Shown here: piece after piece, positions 1 to 12,822 of the stretch
How the letters are laid out: every line of letters starts with the position of its first letter
Numbering within the stretch: position 1 is the first letter of the stretch
Assembly: GCA_014706295.1 (NCBI GenBank)
Contig: JACSVZ010000004.1
Location: 8,032,465 to 8,096,464, forward strand
Reading direction: 5' to 3'
Origin: Lycocorax pyrrhopterus obiensis
Lineage: Eukaryota; Chordata; Aves; Passeriformes; Paradisaeidae
Length of the DNA stretch: 64,000 bases
Made by a program: the position numbers and the translations under genes
Notes under the pieces: model-generated
The model's database searches: none
The model's input: only the letters and a program-made list of their open reading frames with translations
What the model was told of the DNA's origin: nothing

Positions 1-1427
1 CTGCTGCAGCCTTTTAACACTAACAGAACGGTGTAAGCAACTGGGGAAGGGCAGAGCTTTGCAATTCAAAGGCAACAAGAGGCCCTAGAAATTTCAGTTT
101 GATTTGATATTCACATCTTATGAAAATCTCTAATAAGGGAGTAGGAAGCATCTTCATGGCCACAAGCAGCACAGAGGAATGGGAGGCGGAAGCCAGATGT
201 GGTACGAAGCACACAAAACAGCAATTCCCAGTCCACTTTCTGTTTTGGACCAATATATTCCTGTTTTTCTTTCTTCAGTGTAGCATCACTGCCACTCTTT
301 CTGCAAAGCTGCAGCTGACAGGCCACTATTCTAGCAGAAATAATGCGAGTGGTGCCACTATTGTACATACACTGGGCACAATTCCTGAAGAATATCCTCA
401 GATTCACCTGTACTGAGCCTAATTGCTGCTCATACAGCAATTAATACTCATATGTTTAAGACAAAACATACCTCCAAGTAATCTTGTGCATAACCATAAT
501 TTCACATTTGTTTTGATGGTGTTTTGAAAGCTTAAGCCTCATTTTCCTTCTTATCTGCTAGCACAGAAGAATGATATTATGTTTTCTACTGGCATATGTT
601 TGCTACTGTTTTTGTGCAGCTTCATGGCAGTCAAGGCAGGAATGCTCCATGCCAAATGGATCTGGGAACTGACTGGGTCTCATGGGGAGATGACAGGGCT
701 ATTCCTGGTTATCCATCTCTGAGACAGAAGGGAGGTGCTCTGCGCAGTGCCTTGAGGGACCATACCTTGTTTTATCTCCATCTTTTGCACTGTTATGGGT
801 AACTGATCACAACTTCAATGTTTTGCTTCATAAGAGCACGTATCCTCTCAAGCACGTATCCTCTCAAGAGATGCTGTAAGATAGAGGTGGATTCCTAGGC
901 TGGTACAAACAAGCAGATGTTCCTTTTGAACATACACAGAGAAACCAACTGCTCTCATAATCCTACAGGACCTCCAAGAGAGATTGAAGAGTTCATTTCT
1001 TTTGCCCCTGAAGCAGCGAGCACTGCTCAGCGCTGACTTCTCCAAATAGTCACGGGTGAACAAATCCTGGCCTTTTGCAGTGCAAGGACCTGTTGCCTTT
1101 TTTCACTCAATTGAGCTGATTTCATGTTCCAAGGCGTACAGGAAGCAATGGCACCTTCAGTGGGAATGAAATCCGTGTTCCTGCAGTTCCTTGCTATTGA
1201 TGAGATATGACCTGACAAGGCTGATCTCCGATTTCCGGCTCTGCGGAGAGCCTCCCCAGCCCACCCTGGGGACGGGGACAGGGACAGTGCCCTGCTCTTC
1301 CCCCTCCACACCCCGCTCCACACCACCCATGTCCAGTGGCATGGGAATTACACGTTAGGAGTGGAAACACCACTCAAGCTGCCTCCCCGCAGAGGTTATT
1401 TACTTGCTTCAAATGTCAGCTGGGCTA
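1..1427. other. non-coding stretch, no gene seen
   Basis: Short open frames of about 60 to 110 codons overlap on both strands here and resemble no protein family I know. Codon use looks random and none has a convincing start with flanking splice sites. A slightly GC-richer patch lies near 1210-1340. The only clear structure is the tandem duplication at 836-867. Confidence 0.6.
836..867 (+). repeat. perfect 16-bp tandem duplication
   Basis: The unit GCACGTATCCTCTCAA occurs at 836-851 and again, identical and head to tail, at 852-867. Two units with no divergence suggest a fairly recent local duplication, for example by replication slippage. No function is implied. Confidence 0.95.
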
Positions 1428-1529
1428 TTTTTCTCCCCCTCTCTCCCTCCCTCTCTCCTTCCCCTCCTCCTCCAAGATCCTCACCTAGCAAAGATGATGA
1501 AATGCCAAGAAGAAATGTCACTCCAGCAA
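1428..1529 (+). other. exon-like segment: polypyrimidine tract, AG, purine-rich core, GTAAGT
   Basis: An uninterrupted run of 46 pyrimidines (1428-1473) is followed by AG at 1475-1476, a second AG at 1487-1488, a purine-rich core with GATGATGAAATG and AAGAAGAAATG, and then CAA|GTAAGT with the GT at 1530-1531. The implied exon would be 53 nt (1477-1529) or 41 nt (1489-1529). Two plus-strand frames stay open through the core. The donor matches the vertebrate consensus except for A instead of G at the last exon base. GAAGAA-type purine runs are known splicing enhancers. No neighbouring exon can be linked to it, so it may be a pseudo-exon. Confidence 0.3.
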
Positions 1530-2000
1530 GTAAGTTTGCTTTGGGGCATAAGTTGCACTTTGATAATGGTATTTGTTCTGTGGGTGGTCAAATTCCGCTC
1601 CGCCTCCCCTTTTTGGTCCTAACCATTATCTCACCCAAAGATAAGGTTCATTAGTAGCTCCTCTGAGCTGTGGACACTGCAGAGCTCATGAAGAAGCATG
1701 CTCATCAGTGATAGTGCTTATTAGTGATTGCTGCTTTCATGCACCTTTTAGATTTATTTTGCTGCTTTCTCTAGGTGGGAAGTCCTTAAAAAACTTTCAA
1801 AACCAGGCTCATTTTAAGGCACACGTATATGTGCAACACATGCATACACATAAGGGTACGTGTATTGTTTATGGGCACAATTAAATCTAACTTTAGTTTG
1901 TGCTGGGGCTCACAGTTTTACTGAAAATAATAAATTTCTAACCTTGAAAACAAACCCCAATTCATTTATACCATTTTTCCCAAGCTTGGTCTGAGATTCA

Positions 2001-2132
2001 GGTCTGTCTCTCTTTTGCAGCCTAAGTGACAGCATTATCCTGCAGTTCTGGCAGCAGAAAGAGATATTCCCGTTGGTTAGGAGGAGGCTTCCTAATTCTA
2101 TAGCTTATGAAGATAACATCAAGAAAATATAA
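2001..2132 (+). other. exon-like acceptor followed by a 36-codon open frame
   Basis: The tract GGTCTGTCTCTCTTTTGCAG ends in AG at 2019-2020, a good match to a vertebrate splice acceptor. From 2022 a frame stays open for 36 codons to TAA at 2130-2132. There is no AATAAA close downstream and no upstream exon to join, so a terminal exon is only a possibility. Acceptor-like sites of this quality also occur by chance in a window of this size. Confidence 0.18.
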
Positions 2133-2427
2133 AAAAGTCTGGCATAATTTCTCTTAAAACTGATTCACACCTTAAAGCTTAACTCCTAAAAACATTTAGT
2201 TGCTTTTTATCGGCATAACCTATTTCAGGAGGAAGGAAAAAAGAGATCCTGGAATGTGTCCTGCATCTACTCCAGGAGAACTGCACAACTTTTCACGCAC
2301 CAGCACTGTCAAACTCCTGTAACTTTCTAGGTAGAGACAATATGAACAAGACGAGTATGAGGAGATAACATAAGCATATAAAATAAGGAGCAGTGCTCAG
2401 AAAGTAGGCTGGAACAACTATTTATCC

Positions 2428-2456
2428 TTTTTTTTTTTTTTTTTTTGTGTGTGTGT
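2428..2456 (+). repeat. T19 followed by (GT)5
   Basis: A run of 19 T (2428-2446) is followed directly by five GT units (2447-2456). This is a compound simple repeat, probably length-variable between individuals. Confidence 0.95.
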
Positions 2457-4061
2457 ATAGCATGAACAATGAGCTAACAACCTGAAAGGAATACTTTTCT
2501 ATGGAACAGAAATCTAGGTAGTGCCATTCTTCACCCTACGATTACACTGTCATCATGAATACAGTGAAAAGAGTAATAAAATCCCACATCTATCTACAGG
2601 AAAATAATAAACACAATAGCTACAAAGGGTAATATTATAGAAATATAATAGCTACAAATGGTGAGTAAACAAAAGCTTTTGAATGCATAAAACCTTTCAA
2701 TTTTCAGGGCATAGAATCTACATTTTGCTGCTTTGGGGATGGGTTTTTATGTGCCTATTGCACACTTACCTCCCCCAAAATGGTTTTTCTTGGCTGCTGT
2801 CAGAGGCAGCTCCTGACCAACTGCATCCCTGGCTGTGCCACACAACCCATATCCCCATGGGCACTGCAAAGAAATGAACGCAATCTCAAACTGCAGAGTC
2901 AGGTTTCCTCCCTCAAACTGCACTAGTAAGCTCATCAATGATAATGAGCAAAAGAATAATAATGGAAAAGGATTCAAATTTGAAAAATATCCAAAGTTTC
3001 ACTTTTGTTTTCATGGGCTTTGCCACTAAGTTAAAGGACTGACTAACAGTGAGGTAAAATTTTGTTCTCAGATTCATTTAATTTACTCTGCAAGACACAG
3101 AGGGTTGCAAGGGCAGACATGAGGACTGAATTTGGCTTTTGAGAGGCTTAAAATACTAACCAGACCCTGGAAACTGCCGTTATCTCAACATCAATTTCCA
3201 ACCTGATTAGGGAGAAAAGTTTCATTTGGTGTCTGTGTCGATTCCCAAACTATGAGGTCATACAGCACTGGCCCCGAAACTCCATCCCCTCTTATCCTCT
3301 TAGCCCTTTACACAAGGAATGTGTCTTTGGGACTGGGAACAGATTCAAGTTTGTATACCCATTCAATCTTCCAAAAGCAAGATATCTGGTGGTAAACCTT
3401 CCATACTTTAGCAAAGCCTCTGAGGATCAGTATACAACTAGTGCATATATGCCTTCACATATGCAAACACAGGCTTGTTTATGACAGGCTTATCTAGCCA
3501 GGCTTTACACAGTGACGTTGAAAATAAGGGAATCAAGTGAAAAATGACAGCTGGCAAAACTTTTACTTTGCCCCTTGCCTTTTCGCATGTAAAAAGCTCT
3601 TTTTGCTTTATGGTCATGGAAAAGAGCGTGAGTAGAGTGAGCATAGGAAAGTCTGCTTGAGTTGTTGCCATCACAGGGAACAAACTTACCCTGTTCCCCA
3701 AAAGAGCAACGGCTCTCCCCTTCCTTCTTGTTCTAACAACCAGCAGTAATACTGCCCTATCTTATGCCATAATCCATCCTCTAAAAAGGGAATCTGAGAT
3801 AATCAGCAATAAAGGTGGCTTATTGTTGCTCTCTGGCAAGTATCAGCTTCTCCACATGCCCACACGTAGAAACCTTGTGGAGCAAGCTCACAGGCAAGTC
3901 CTTCCAAAACAATGGGGCTCCTCCTTCCCTGAAATCCGAGAGAGATGAGTTTCTAAATACTCCGGGATGCTCTGCAGAGCCAAGCATCCTGGCCCTTGTC
4001 CTCAGGTGAGAAAAAACCAGAGACCTGGCTGAGAAAGTCATAGCTGATTCATGCCATGCAT

Positions 4062-4083
4062 TATATATATATATATATATATA
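4062..4083. repeat. (TA)11 microsatellite
   Basis: An uninterrupted TA dinucleotide run of 22 bp, self-complementary and expected to be length-polymorphic. It has no visible relation to a gene. Confidence 0.95.
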
Positions 4084-7000
4084 ACCCTTTTCCATACAGG
4101 ATCACGAAAGGAGATAGGAGAGCACAATCCATCCAGAGCTGTCACTGCAATCCAAGATGCAGATCCTGACACATACTCCTGTCTTGTTAAAGTGCTCTAA
4201 CGTAAATGCTACGGATCTGGCAGTGGAAAGGCGCTGTGGGGTGAGCTCTCACGGAAAAAAAGATAAAATGAGAGAAGATAATGACACTAAACATGAGTGC
4301 ATGCAATTATAAGTCCACGGTGTCTGTGTCTTTCAAATGCAAGCAGATATGGTTACCTCCTTTATTCCCCATGGTTAAAGGAAGCATTTGTGTCATAGCA
4401 ACTCTTGAAAAAATGAACGAGTTACTTAAGATTTTTTTCAAGCTACTGAGGGGATTTGTTTGTCACAGTGATCATTCAATTGACCAGAATGTGAGGGACC
4501 TGGGCTGCCTCTGGCACAGCTGTGCTCCCAAACCCCTGCTCTGGGCAGGGAGGGCAGCTGTGCCCGTGGCACATCGGTCACTCTGCTGGGCTTCGGGCTG
4601 GGTGACCAAGGGGGTTCACAGTGTGTGGATACAAAGCACAGCTTTCCCTGGGTAGCTGTGTTCAGGCAAAGAGGGTTTTGCCATTATAGAACACACTGTA
4701 AAGCATTTCTACCCTAGACATGACCTCGGTCATTGCTATTATTTTTACTACCTAGATTTGCAGTGGTGTGGCAGAAAGGGGTGGGAGAAAGAGTGGTAAT
4801 CCCAGTTCAGCAGAACACTGGAGTTCCTCCAGTCCCTCCACACGATTCCCCATAAGCCACTCAGATCCCCTTCAGGAAATCACGTTTGTGCTGTTTTACC
4901 ACCCAGAAGCTGAAGTAAGCTCTCACACGTTTAGATGCTGTTAATTGCTGCCCAGAGAATCTTAAGTCTAAGCTGGAAGGCAACAGATACCCTTTTATCC
5001 TTTGCAGCTATTGCACAGGTTGAGATTTTTGATAGAAAAGGCTGCGGTCACATCGTCAGATGCAAGGACAGAAAATTTTTCTCCAAGTTCCCACTGTCAC
5101 AGACTTTCGCATTGCCCATTCCACCTCATTTTAAGCAACATGACAGTGCTGGGGTCCACCTGGTGTGCAGGAACTATGAGCTCCTCAGGAGCACTCCTCC
5201 TATTGCATCCCTTTGGAGAATTCTTGTGAGACTGTCTAGTCCTCCAGACACAAATATCCAAACATGAGCAGATCTATGGAAGCCCCTGAAATGCCGTGCA
5301 TGTGTCACAGTTGATGGCTCTTTTAGCTCTGAGCCAGAAATGTCACCTCAGGGTGACATACAACCCTTTTCAAGCAATCAGTTAAAAGTGTACCTGTGTC
5401 CTGGAATGAAAAGAAGAGCAGGAAGGGAAAGGAAACTTTAGTCTCCTAACAGTGAAATGCAGTTGCAGTGCAAGGAAGAAGCTCACGGGCCGTGTTTTTG
5501 CATAGCATTTTACAGGCTTTGGGGCCAGTTACGAGCTCACCAGTTCACGAACTCCCTCTTGGCCAGGGCCCAGAGCTGACACCAGCTGGGCACTTTTCAG
5601 CCTTTATAAAGTAAATTACACTCCAGGAGGCTGTCACTCCTTGAACAAATGAGGAAAACCTGAGGTGAAGCCATACCACAAAACAACGTGCCAGCACAGA
5701 GATAGTCACTGAGGTAACCCCAGAGAGCTGCTGCTGCTCCTCCAGCCACTGGCAATGCACGCACTGATGGGACACACTGGAAGTGCTGGGGCTGCTCCTG
5801 CTAAAGGTGTTGCTCATCCATTGAGCAAGCAGTGCTTACTTTTAGGGCCTCAGCTTGAGGAGAACCTCTGGTCCCCACTGTAAAGCAATTTGAGATGAAA
5901 GCTGCTAGTCGTGTAACGGGTATTGTTATGAGTCAGCAGCTTCAACAGTTTCCCAAGGTTTTTGTTTTTACTTTAATATCAAAGGAACAGCATGAAATCC
6001 AGGTCCTACCCTCAGTTGTTCCCAGCAAGAGGAATAACTCGTAGTTCCAAGGAGCTGCTAGGTGACAATTTCACCTGGACGTGCGAGATCAGCTTTCACC
6101 AGCTCCTGTCTTGAAAGGAAGAGTGCTCTTATGGAGAGAGCAGAGGTCAATACTTAGGATATCTGCTCTCAGCCCCATGACAAGAAGGTATGCGACCTTC
6201 AGCATGAGTCTCAGCATCCAGCACTCAGCTCCTGCCTCTCAACTCAGAACTAAAACATACCTTTACCATTTCACTCTAATACCCCGTGAAAATGCTGTTG
6301 CACCCTATTGCTCTATAACTCTTAGAGGGAGGTGAAAATTGTCCTCTTGATTGCTGTTTTATGGAACGGGATATTCATTTACTCCTGAGTGGCCAATGCA
6401 AAAGGGAAAGTGAGTTCAGTGCAATAAATGTGGTGAGGGACTGAATTTGAGCAGCGCTCTTTCCATGCTTTGTGGGCTGCCTGACCTTCAACTGAAACCA
6501 CAACATTTTTCATAGTCCAACCAATACTTTAGGAAAAAAAAAAAGCAAGCAGCAGAAGGTACCACAGTTAGATTTGCCAGGTATGAGACAATATAAAAGT
6601 AATGAAACTTTGAGGACACAGGAGAGCTTGTTGCCATCTCTGCTGGTAGCAGGAATAATGCCTTGCATTTAGCAGGCACCGTAATAGCTGTCAGGGTTAG
6701 GCAGCCACTGTAACTTATCCTCGGTGCTGCAGCGCTGCCACACAGCTCCACATAGGCCACTTTTGTTCATTTAGGGCTCTTTCATGTAGACACACTGAAG
6801 AGTCTTTCTTTCAGTACAAAAGAAAGATGATGTGTCTGTGATGGTTAACCCTCAGGAGAACCCTGTGAGACAGAGAAGTGGGAATGGGCTGAGAAATCGG
6901 CAGGGCTTTGCCGAGTCCTGCAGAGTGACCGGGCTGCAGAGCTGAGCTGGACACCTCCTGTCTCCTGAGACTTCACTTCTGGTCCCTCAGACTTCACTGC

Positions 7001-10000
7001 CAAAACAGCTTTGCTCTGCCATCTGACCAGAGAGGCGGTCCCATCACACAGCTCATTACACATCAGAAGACCCCTAGGCTTAGCCTCAACACTAGAAAGG
7101 ACAATCCTATAAAATGGTTTTGTCCAGATATGGACTTTCAGCCCAACCTGGCATATTTTCATCCAGACATACCTTCCTAGAAAATGGGTCAGCACCCAGA
7201 TAGAAAATTTGCCAATGGGAACAGTGAAGACTACAGGGAAACTCAAAACAAGCAGGTGAATTGGAAGAAAAAATTCACTGATGACAAGCATAGGTAATGC
7301 CTCCTACAAAGCACAATGGAAAATTTGCATTTGGCACACATATTCCCTGTCACAGTCTGTGGCCAGGGAGGACTTAGCTTAAAGAGCTGAAAGAAAATTC
7401 TCCATACCTGGTACAGTGAGCCAAATAAATAACCAAAGTATTAAGAAGGCAAAGGATGTGACAGAAAACCAGACTGAACATATTCTAGTAATGGGGTCTC
7501 TTTAATGTGAGTTAATGGCTGCCTTCAACCGGGTCATTGGTCTGTAGCAAATAACAGCTCTGCACAAAGCCAGCGGGTGTCAGATGTCTCTTTTTTCGTG
7601 TGTGAAAGGAGAAAGTCATTTATGTAGGGAGGTAGCTAGGAACAATAGGAGCCATGGTCCCTGCCAAGGTCTGATCCTGAGACAAATCTTTGGGCAGAGG
7701 TGGCTATCCCAGCTGCTACTGAATGGATGTGAGCATTTCTTAGCAAGGCCTAGGCGGGGGTGTGTGGAAGGGAAAGGAGCAAATGGTGAGTAGAGCAGCA
7801 GAGATCCCTGTGGCTCAGAAAGGATTGGCAGGACAGAATCCTGCCAGCAACAGGACTTTCCAGTGTTTGCTCCTGTTGTGTTTGGGGCTCAGCAGTCATG
7901 AGCATTCTTTGCAAATAAACAGGTTGTGTCAAGGTGCATACCTGGCTTGTGTCATCCATTGCTACTCCTAAAGGAAAACATCCTACAAGGCCTTAAATAT
8001 TGATTTACCTCTCAGACCAAAGGGGAAGCTGTTCACTGTATTTGCTAACATACCCTTATCGCTGAGGAACAGCAGTAATGTGTTCAGAGGAGGGCGTGGA
8101 GAAGAAATGAAATGACAAACAGCAGAGAAGTTTCGGTAGAGAGTTTGAAAAGCGTAGGTGTGTTTCTTCTGCAAGTAGGGTGAGTAAGTGGGGATGTAAC
8201 AGGAGCATTCCTCTAAAGAGTGGAAGGGGATGGGAAGCATCTCATGCACAATTTGCATCCCTTAACACAAAGCAAAAAAACCCTCAGCGAAACTGAGAGA
8301 AATGGAAAAAAGGAAATTAAAAAAAAAGCAATGCCTCCATATACAGCTACCTGGAAGATGCATTGCTGTAGAAAGTCACTGTGACCAAATACCTCGAGAC
8401 CATCAAAACAGGACTCAAGAACTATAAGAATAAAGGCATGCAGATGACCAGCTTGTTTCTAAGCAGACAGAAGTCCCTATATTTCTAGACATAAACAAAA
8501 CAGTCTGACAGAAATAATACATAATTATCTGTAACTTTTTTTGTACTATCCTGAAAACACCTGGAACTGATCCATAGGTTAAAGATGCTGGACATTAGAG
8601 ATGATGACGAAGAAAGTATTATCTAGAATAAACTTTTGAACATGTAAGCTAGGCTGCAGCTTGCTTTAGAATAGCAGAATGTCTCTGAAGACAGGGAACT
8701 TAAGGTACAGGGATTTCAGAGGTATCTGAGCAGATACAGCCAGTCCTCTTGCACTTATGTACTCTGTTGTTAGAAATTGTGATTGATCCTGAAGAATTCC
8801 TGGCTTCCCACGGTGCTTTCATTAGTTCCAAATACAGATAGGATGGATCCTTGAGAAAGATACTTCTTAGCATGAGTGAAAGTGGCAGAACCAGATTGAA
8901 ATCACTGAGAAGAAAATTATTGAGCCATGTTTAACTGCTCAGGACACCTCTTACAGATCGGGGTGTCTTTGATTTGTTCTCCCACACCCACACACCAGGC
9001 CTCTGGAATTGGAGAGCTGCTAACTGCACCTGAAAAACAGCAATTCCTGTAAAGGAAGAAACTAAACACACCTTGCTTTCATGTGCAAGAGAAGCATTAA
9101 CAGGAAATCGACTGAGTCAATACTTTAAAATACCTGCTGCTGCCATGATCAAAAGAAATACATCAGTGCACACATCTGTATGTGTAGGAATGGAGCCCCA
9201 CAGACCACGGGAGGTCTGTGCTGCACCAGCTGTTCCAGCCAGAAGGCCTTTTGGGTGCCCTCTCCTTGCCCAGATAGCATGAGAATGCAGAGAGATCTTG
9301 ACACCAGCACATGCAGTGAGCTGTGTAGGAGCTTTGCATTGACAGACCCATGACAGCAGGACAGCATCCTTCCTTAACCTCCTAATCCAAGCAACAGGGT
9401 CACCCCTAGGAGCACTGATGGGAAGGGCAGGCTGCCTTTGGGTGACACTTCACCATGGGGCAAAGCGTGCTCGCCCTCACTGCAACCCTCTTGTCCAACA
9501 ACCTCAGACAGCCAGTTGGTCCCCACAACCCCCAAAACAGACACGAGGATGAAGCCCTGGGCCTGGAGGCTGGTGTGTCTCTCAGTGCAATGGGATGGGA
9601 GAGAGTCTGTCCCTGGCAGGAGAGACTCTCCTGCAGGACCTGCTCTAAGGTAGGGCTGGCTTGCAGAGCAAACTGCCAGCAAAGCCTTGTCCAGCAGGGA
9701 ACTAATTTCGTCTCTTGTACAGTTGATGAATGAAGAATTTCCTCTTGGGACTAAATTACAGGCCTTGTCAGGGTTGCTCTTTCGTGATCTGTTATTTAGA
9801 TGTAATTTTCCAAAAGGGCTGGAACACATAGCCATGAGCTAGAATAGTATTTGCTGTGAACAGCTGCCACACACCGTCCTTCACATCCCACACCCTTTCC
9901 ACCCTCCCCGGTATCCCCCCTCCTTCCCTCCCTCCTGACACGCATGCGAGACCCACTAGGCACAACTCACACTGCATCTGTTAGATCCTCATTGAGGTCC

Positions 10001-11206
10001 TTAATTAAACCACAAGAATGGCATTTGCCCACCTTCCCTGCACCCCTGTTGTACAAAGAGTCACGTCTTGTTTGAACACGCTTAAAAACAGACAAGAAGG
10101 CTTTTTTCAGACTCTGATGATTACAACCCTGTGTCAATCTTTTCCCCCTTTGGCTTGAAGATAGACTTGTGATCCTCCTTTGGCTTTTTGAACTGCTGGA
10201 AGCTGTGTAAACACACAGCGTGTCAGTAAAGCTCTGCTGACCTAATGGCTGCTAAGTGCAAAGTGATTCCCTTCAGACTCCCAGATCTCACCTGTTTTGA
10301 GGTCATTAACGAGGTCTGAAAGCAAAGGCAGGAACATTCTAGTTGGCCATTACCTAATGAAGAAATGGCTGGGTAGGACTATTTAAAGGAGTTTTCTAAC
10401 AGCCCAGTAATTGTTTTGGGCTTTAATCCCAGGATGCTCTCTCCAGTTAGGAGGCTGACTATTTTAATGTGGGGCAGTAAGTCTGAATGCTGAGGGCCCA
10501 TGTTACAACAGACGGTTCTGGAAGTCCCTCTGCTAGACGTGTAGCGTAAATCCACAGAGCGTGGAAGCAATCCAAGACTCAGGACTCCGTTTTATCCGCT
10601 TGCACACCCTCATGCCTTTCCTCCATGTGCTCAGAAGCAGCAAGCTGTCCAGCCTGCAGAACTGGAAGTCCTGTAGGTGAGGAGCTGGGATCCATCTTGT
10701 GTAAGTGACGATGACCAAATAGCCTGAAATAATTTTCCAACATAGTGCTGGTGTGGAGCCTAAACAAATCAAGAAGCTGCTGACAGCAAATGTTTTAGAT
10801 TAGCATAATGGAGCTCAGAAGAGAAAACGGTGAGGGATGAACTTGAACTCATTAACATGCAGGGGTAGACCAAGTATCTTATTTTATAGCCTTCCTGATG
10901 ATCCCCGGCACTTTGACACTACGCAAACGTAAGTCCCGTGCGATCACTTGGGCACCTGCAGGCCGGGTGATCGTGGGCCCACACGTCTGGCTGGGCTCAC
11001 ATCCTCGGGCCTGCACGGTGAGGAAAGAGCCCTGAGCAGAGGCCCTGTGGGGGACCTCAAGGCTTGCTGGTACCTGGTGGTTCTCCTCTGGGGGAAACGG
11101 CTTTCCCTTTGCACCGGGTCCCTGTGCGTTCCATGACTCCCTCATCCCGGGGTTGCTGCTCCCTCGGGAAGCTCCTCGGGAGTGCGGCGGACAGGCCATA
11201 GAAACA

Positions 11207-11220
11207 GCGCCATCTACTGA
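11207..11220 (-). promoter_or_regulatory. CTCF-like binding motif, minus strand
   Basis: The minus strand reads TCAGTAGATGGCGC. It matches the 14-base CTCF core CCASYAGRKGGCRS at 13 positions; only the first base differs. It sits in the CpG-rich island and points away from the second motif at 11298-11311. A motif match alone does not prove occupancy. Confidence 0.5.
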
Positions 11221-11297
11221 CAACAGCGGGCGCGGCCGGAGCGCTCCCGGGAGCGGGACACGCGGAATGCCAGCGCATCCCACAGCTGCATATTCCG

Positions 11298-11311
11298 GGA
11301 CCAGAGGGCGG
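11298..11311 (+). promoter_or_regulatory. CTCF-like binding motif, plus strand
   Basis: The plus strand reads GGACCAGAGGGCGG. It matches CCASYAGRKGGCRS at 12 of 14 positions, including the whole AGRKGGCRS half. Together with the minus-strand motif 77 bp to its left it forms a divergent pair. It is weaker than the left motif and could be a chance match in GC-rich DNA. Confidence 0.35.
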
Positions 11312-11419
11312 GAGCAGAAATGTTCTATAGTGCGTTTACACCCACTCCCGAGCCTCAACAACACGCGCTGTTGTGGCAACCTCACTGCTAGAGAGCACCG
11401 GAATCCTATTGCAAATCTA

Positions 11420-12822
11420 CTCCTTTCCCTGCAGATAAATCTCCTGCCAGCAGATTGATATTTTCTTAAATTTGTCTGTGATTTACGAATACCTCCACAG
11501 TCCATGTGTTTGGCGTTGTAGAACATTTACCAGACCGAGGTGCAGAGCAAGGTCCTGCTTCCCTAAGTAACTGGACAAACCAAAAGGACAGACCTGGCTC
11601 CCAAAGGCCATCAGTCTGTGCCGACTGCAGTTGGCTTGTGAGCAGGACTCTGTGTGAGCAATTTTTATGGACACACAGGTGGGTTTACTCCATGTTTCTT
11701 GATGCATTAAATAATGAATGACTTCATCTAAGCTACAGTTTAGACTCCTGTGTCATGTCCGATGACAGTGACTTGGTTTGCAGGACATTTTTTGTCTGGT
11801 ACACTGTGATGGCAGAGGATTTAATTCTGGGCCAGCTGTCCCAGCTACAACCATTTGTGCCCATCAGCAGCAAGCTGACCCAGTGCTCCCACTGCCAGAG
11901 CTTTGGATGCTCAGCTAAGTGACACAAGAGCTTTTAGCACTGGAAAGTCTGCACAAAACAGATTTTTCATGTCAAAAACATGCAGGCAGTTGCATTCTAA
12001 TAGCACAAAATTCATTTGAAAGGTTTCTCCCAGTATCCACAGCTCCCCATGAGACAGCTCTGCGTTCTCTATAACCCCCAAAATACTCTCCACCAGTGAA
12101 GACCCAGGCAGGAAGTCTGCATTTCTACCTCACAAGGTCCCATGGTGTTGTGTGCATACTCTGCCCTATTTAAAACCAAGAGAAGCTCCTTGGGAAGGCT
12201 CAGAGAAGAGCTTAGCAGCTTTGTGCTGGCACTCACAAAGCCCCAGTTACACAGCTAGACCTCTTGTTTGGTAACAACACCTGCCTTTGCACAGCATCCT
12301 CCCCACGAAATTTTTATTTCCAGAATTTCCTTGTTCCCAGGTTCTCAGGAGCACACCTGTTCACCGGGAGGAATGTCTGGCTGCACTCCTTGAAAGGAAA
12401 TGCTCCAAGATGTGGATGATGCTGGGTTTTGTAAATGTTGGCTCCTGTTGTGATCTTTGTACACAGATGCCAAAACAGATGGTGCAGGGCTGCTCACACC
12501 GGGCAGGGGAAGCAGCAGCTACAGACACTGACAATCACATCCCTGGCTGCTGAGGAAAAGAGGAGCCATTCCCATTTTTCATGCAGTTTCTTTACCACCA
12601 CCTCCCTCCCTCATCTTACTTTCTCACAGCTCCTCTCCAGCATGAAGTCACTGTGAGAAGTAGAGAAATAAGCATTTTGGAAGAGCCTCACCCAGTGCTG
12701 GTGGATCCTCGTTGCTTCTCCATTTCATGCTTGTGGTCTGAAGCTTCCAATAGCAGCTTCTGGTGACCACAGCCAGGAGAGTCCCTGTGCCCCTGAGTCC
12801 CAAGCTCAACAGAAAACGCAAT
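11420..12822. other. non-coding stretch, no gene seen
   Basis: Unique-looking DNA between the CpG-rich island and the first CR1 copy. Only short overlapping frames are present, and I recognise neither repeats nor regulatory motifs. Confidence 0.55.

Larger units (their letters stand above)
2133..10899. other. non-coding stretch, no gene seen
   Basis: About 8.8 kb of unique-looking, mostly AT-rich DNA. Several open frames occur (124 codons at 4281-4655 plus; 148 at 6845-7291 minus; 153 at 9374-9835 minus), but none shows a recognised domain, signal or flanking splice architecture. Simple repeats at 2428-2456 and 4062-4083 are listed separately. I see no RNA gene. Confidence 0.55.
10915..11400. 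promoter_or_regulatory. CpG-rich island, candidate promoter or insulator
   Basis: CpG dinucleotides are sparse over most of the window but dense here, especially at 11160-11320 (GCGGGCGCGGCCGGAGCGCT and neighbours). In birds such islands usually mark unmethylated promoters or regulatory elements. A 215-codon minus-strand frame spans 10879-11526 and shorter frames overlap it on both strands. That is expected in GC-rich DNA, where stop codons are rare, and the translation resembles no known protein. I see no TATA box or clear initiator. Two CTCF-like motifs lie inside, so an insulator role is as plausible as a promoter. Confidence 0.5.

Noticed and set aside
6845..7291. 148-codon minus-strand frame beside a TGTGATGGTTAACCCT word that resembles the start of some avian ERV LTRs
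   Set aside because: Only the first about 16 bases look LTR-like. The following sequence does not continue as an LTR, and no second LTR or internal region was seen. The frame itself is not recognisable.
8580..8660. GATGATGA words suggesting a C/D-box snoRNA
   Set aside because: No D box (CTGA) at a fitting distance and no terminal stem.
9374..9835. 153-codon minus-strand frame
   Set aside because: It overlaps plus-strand frames in GC-richer DNA and has no domain, splice sites or conserved motif that I can see.
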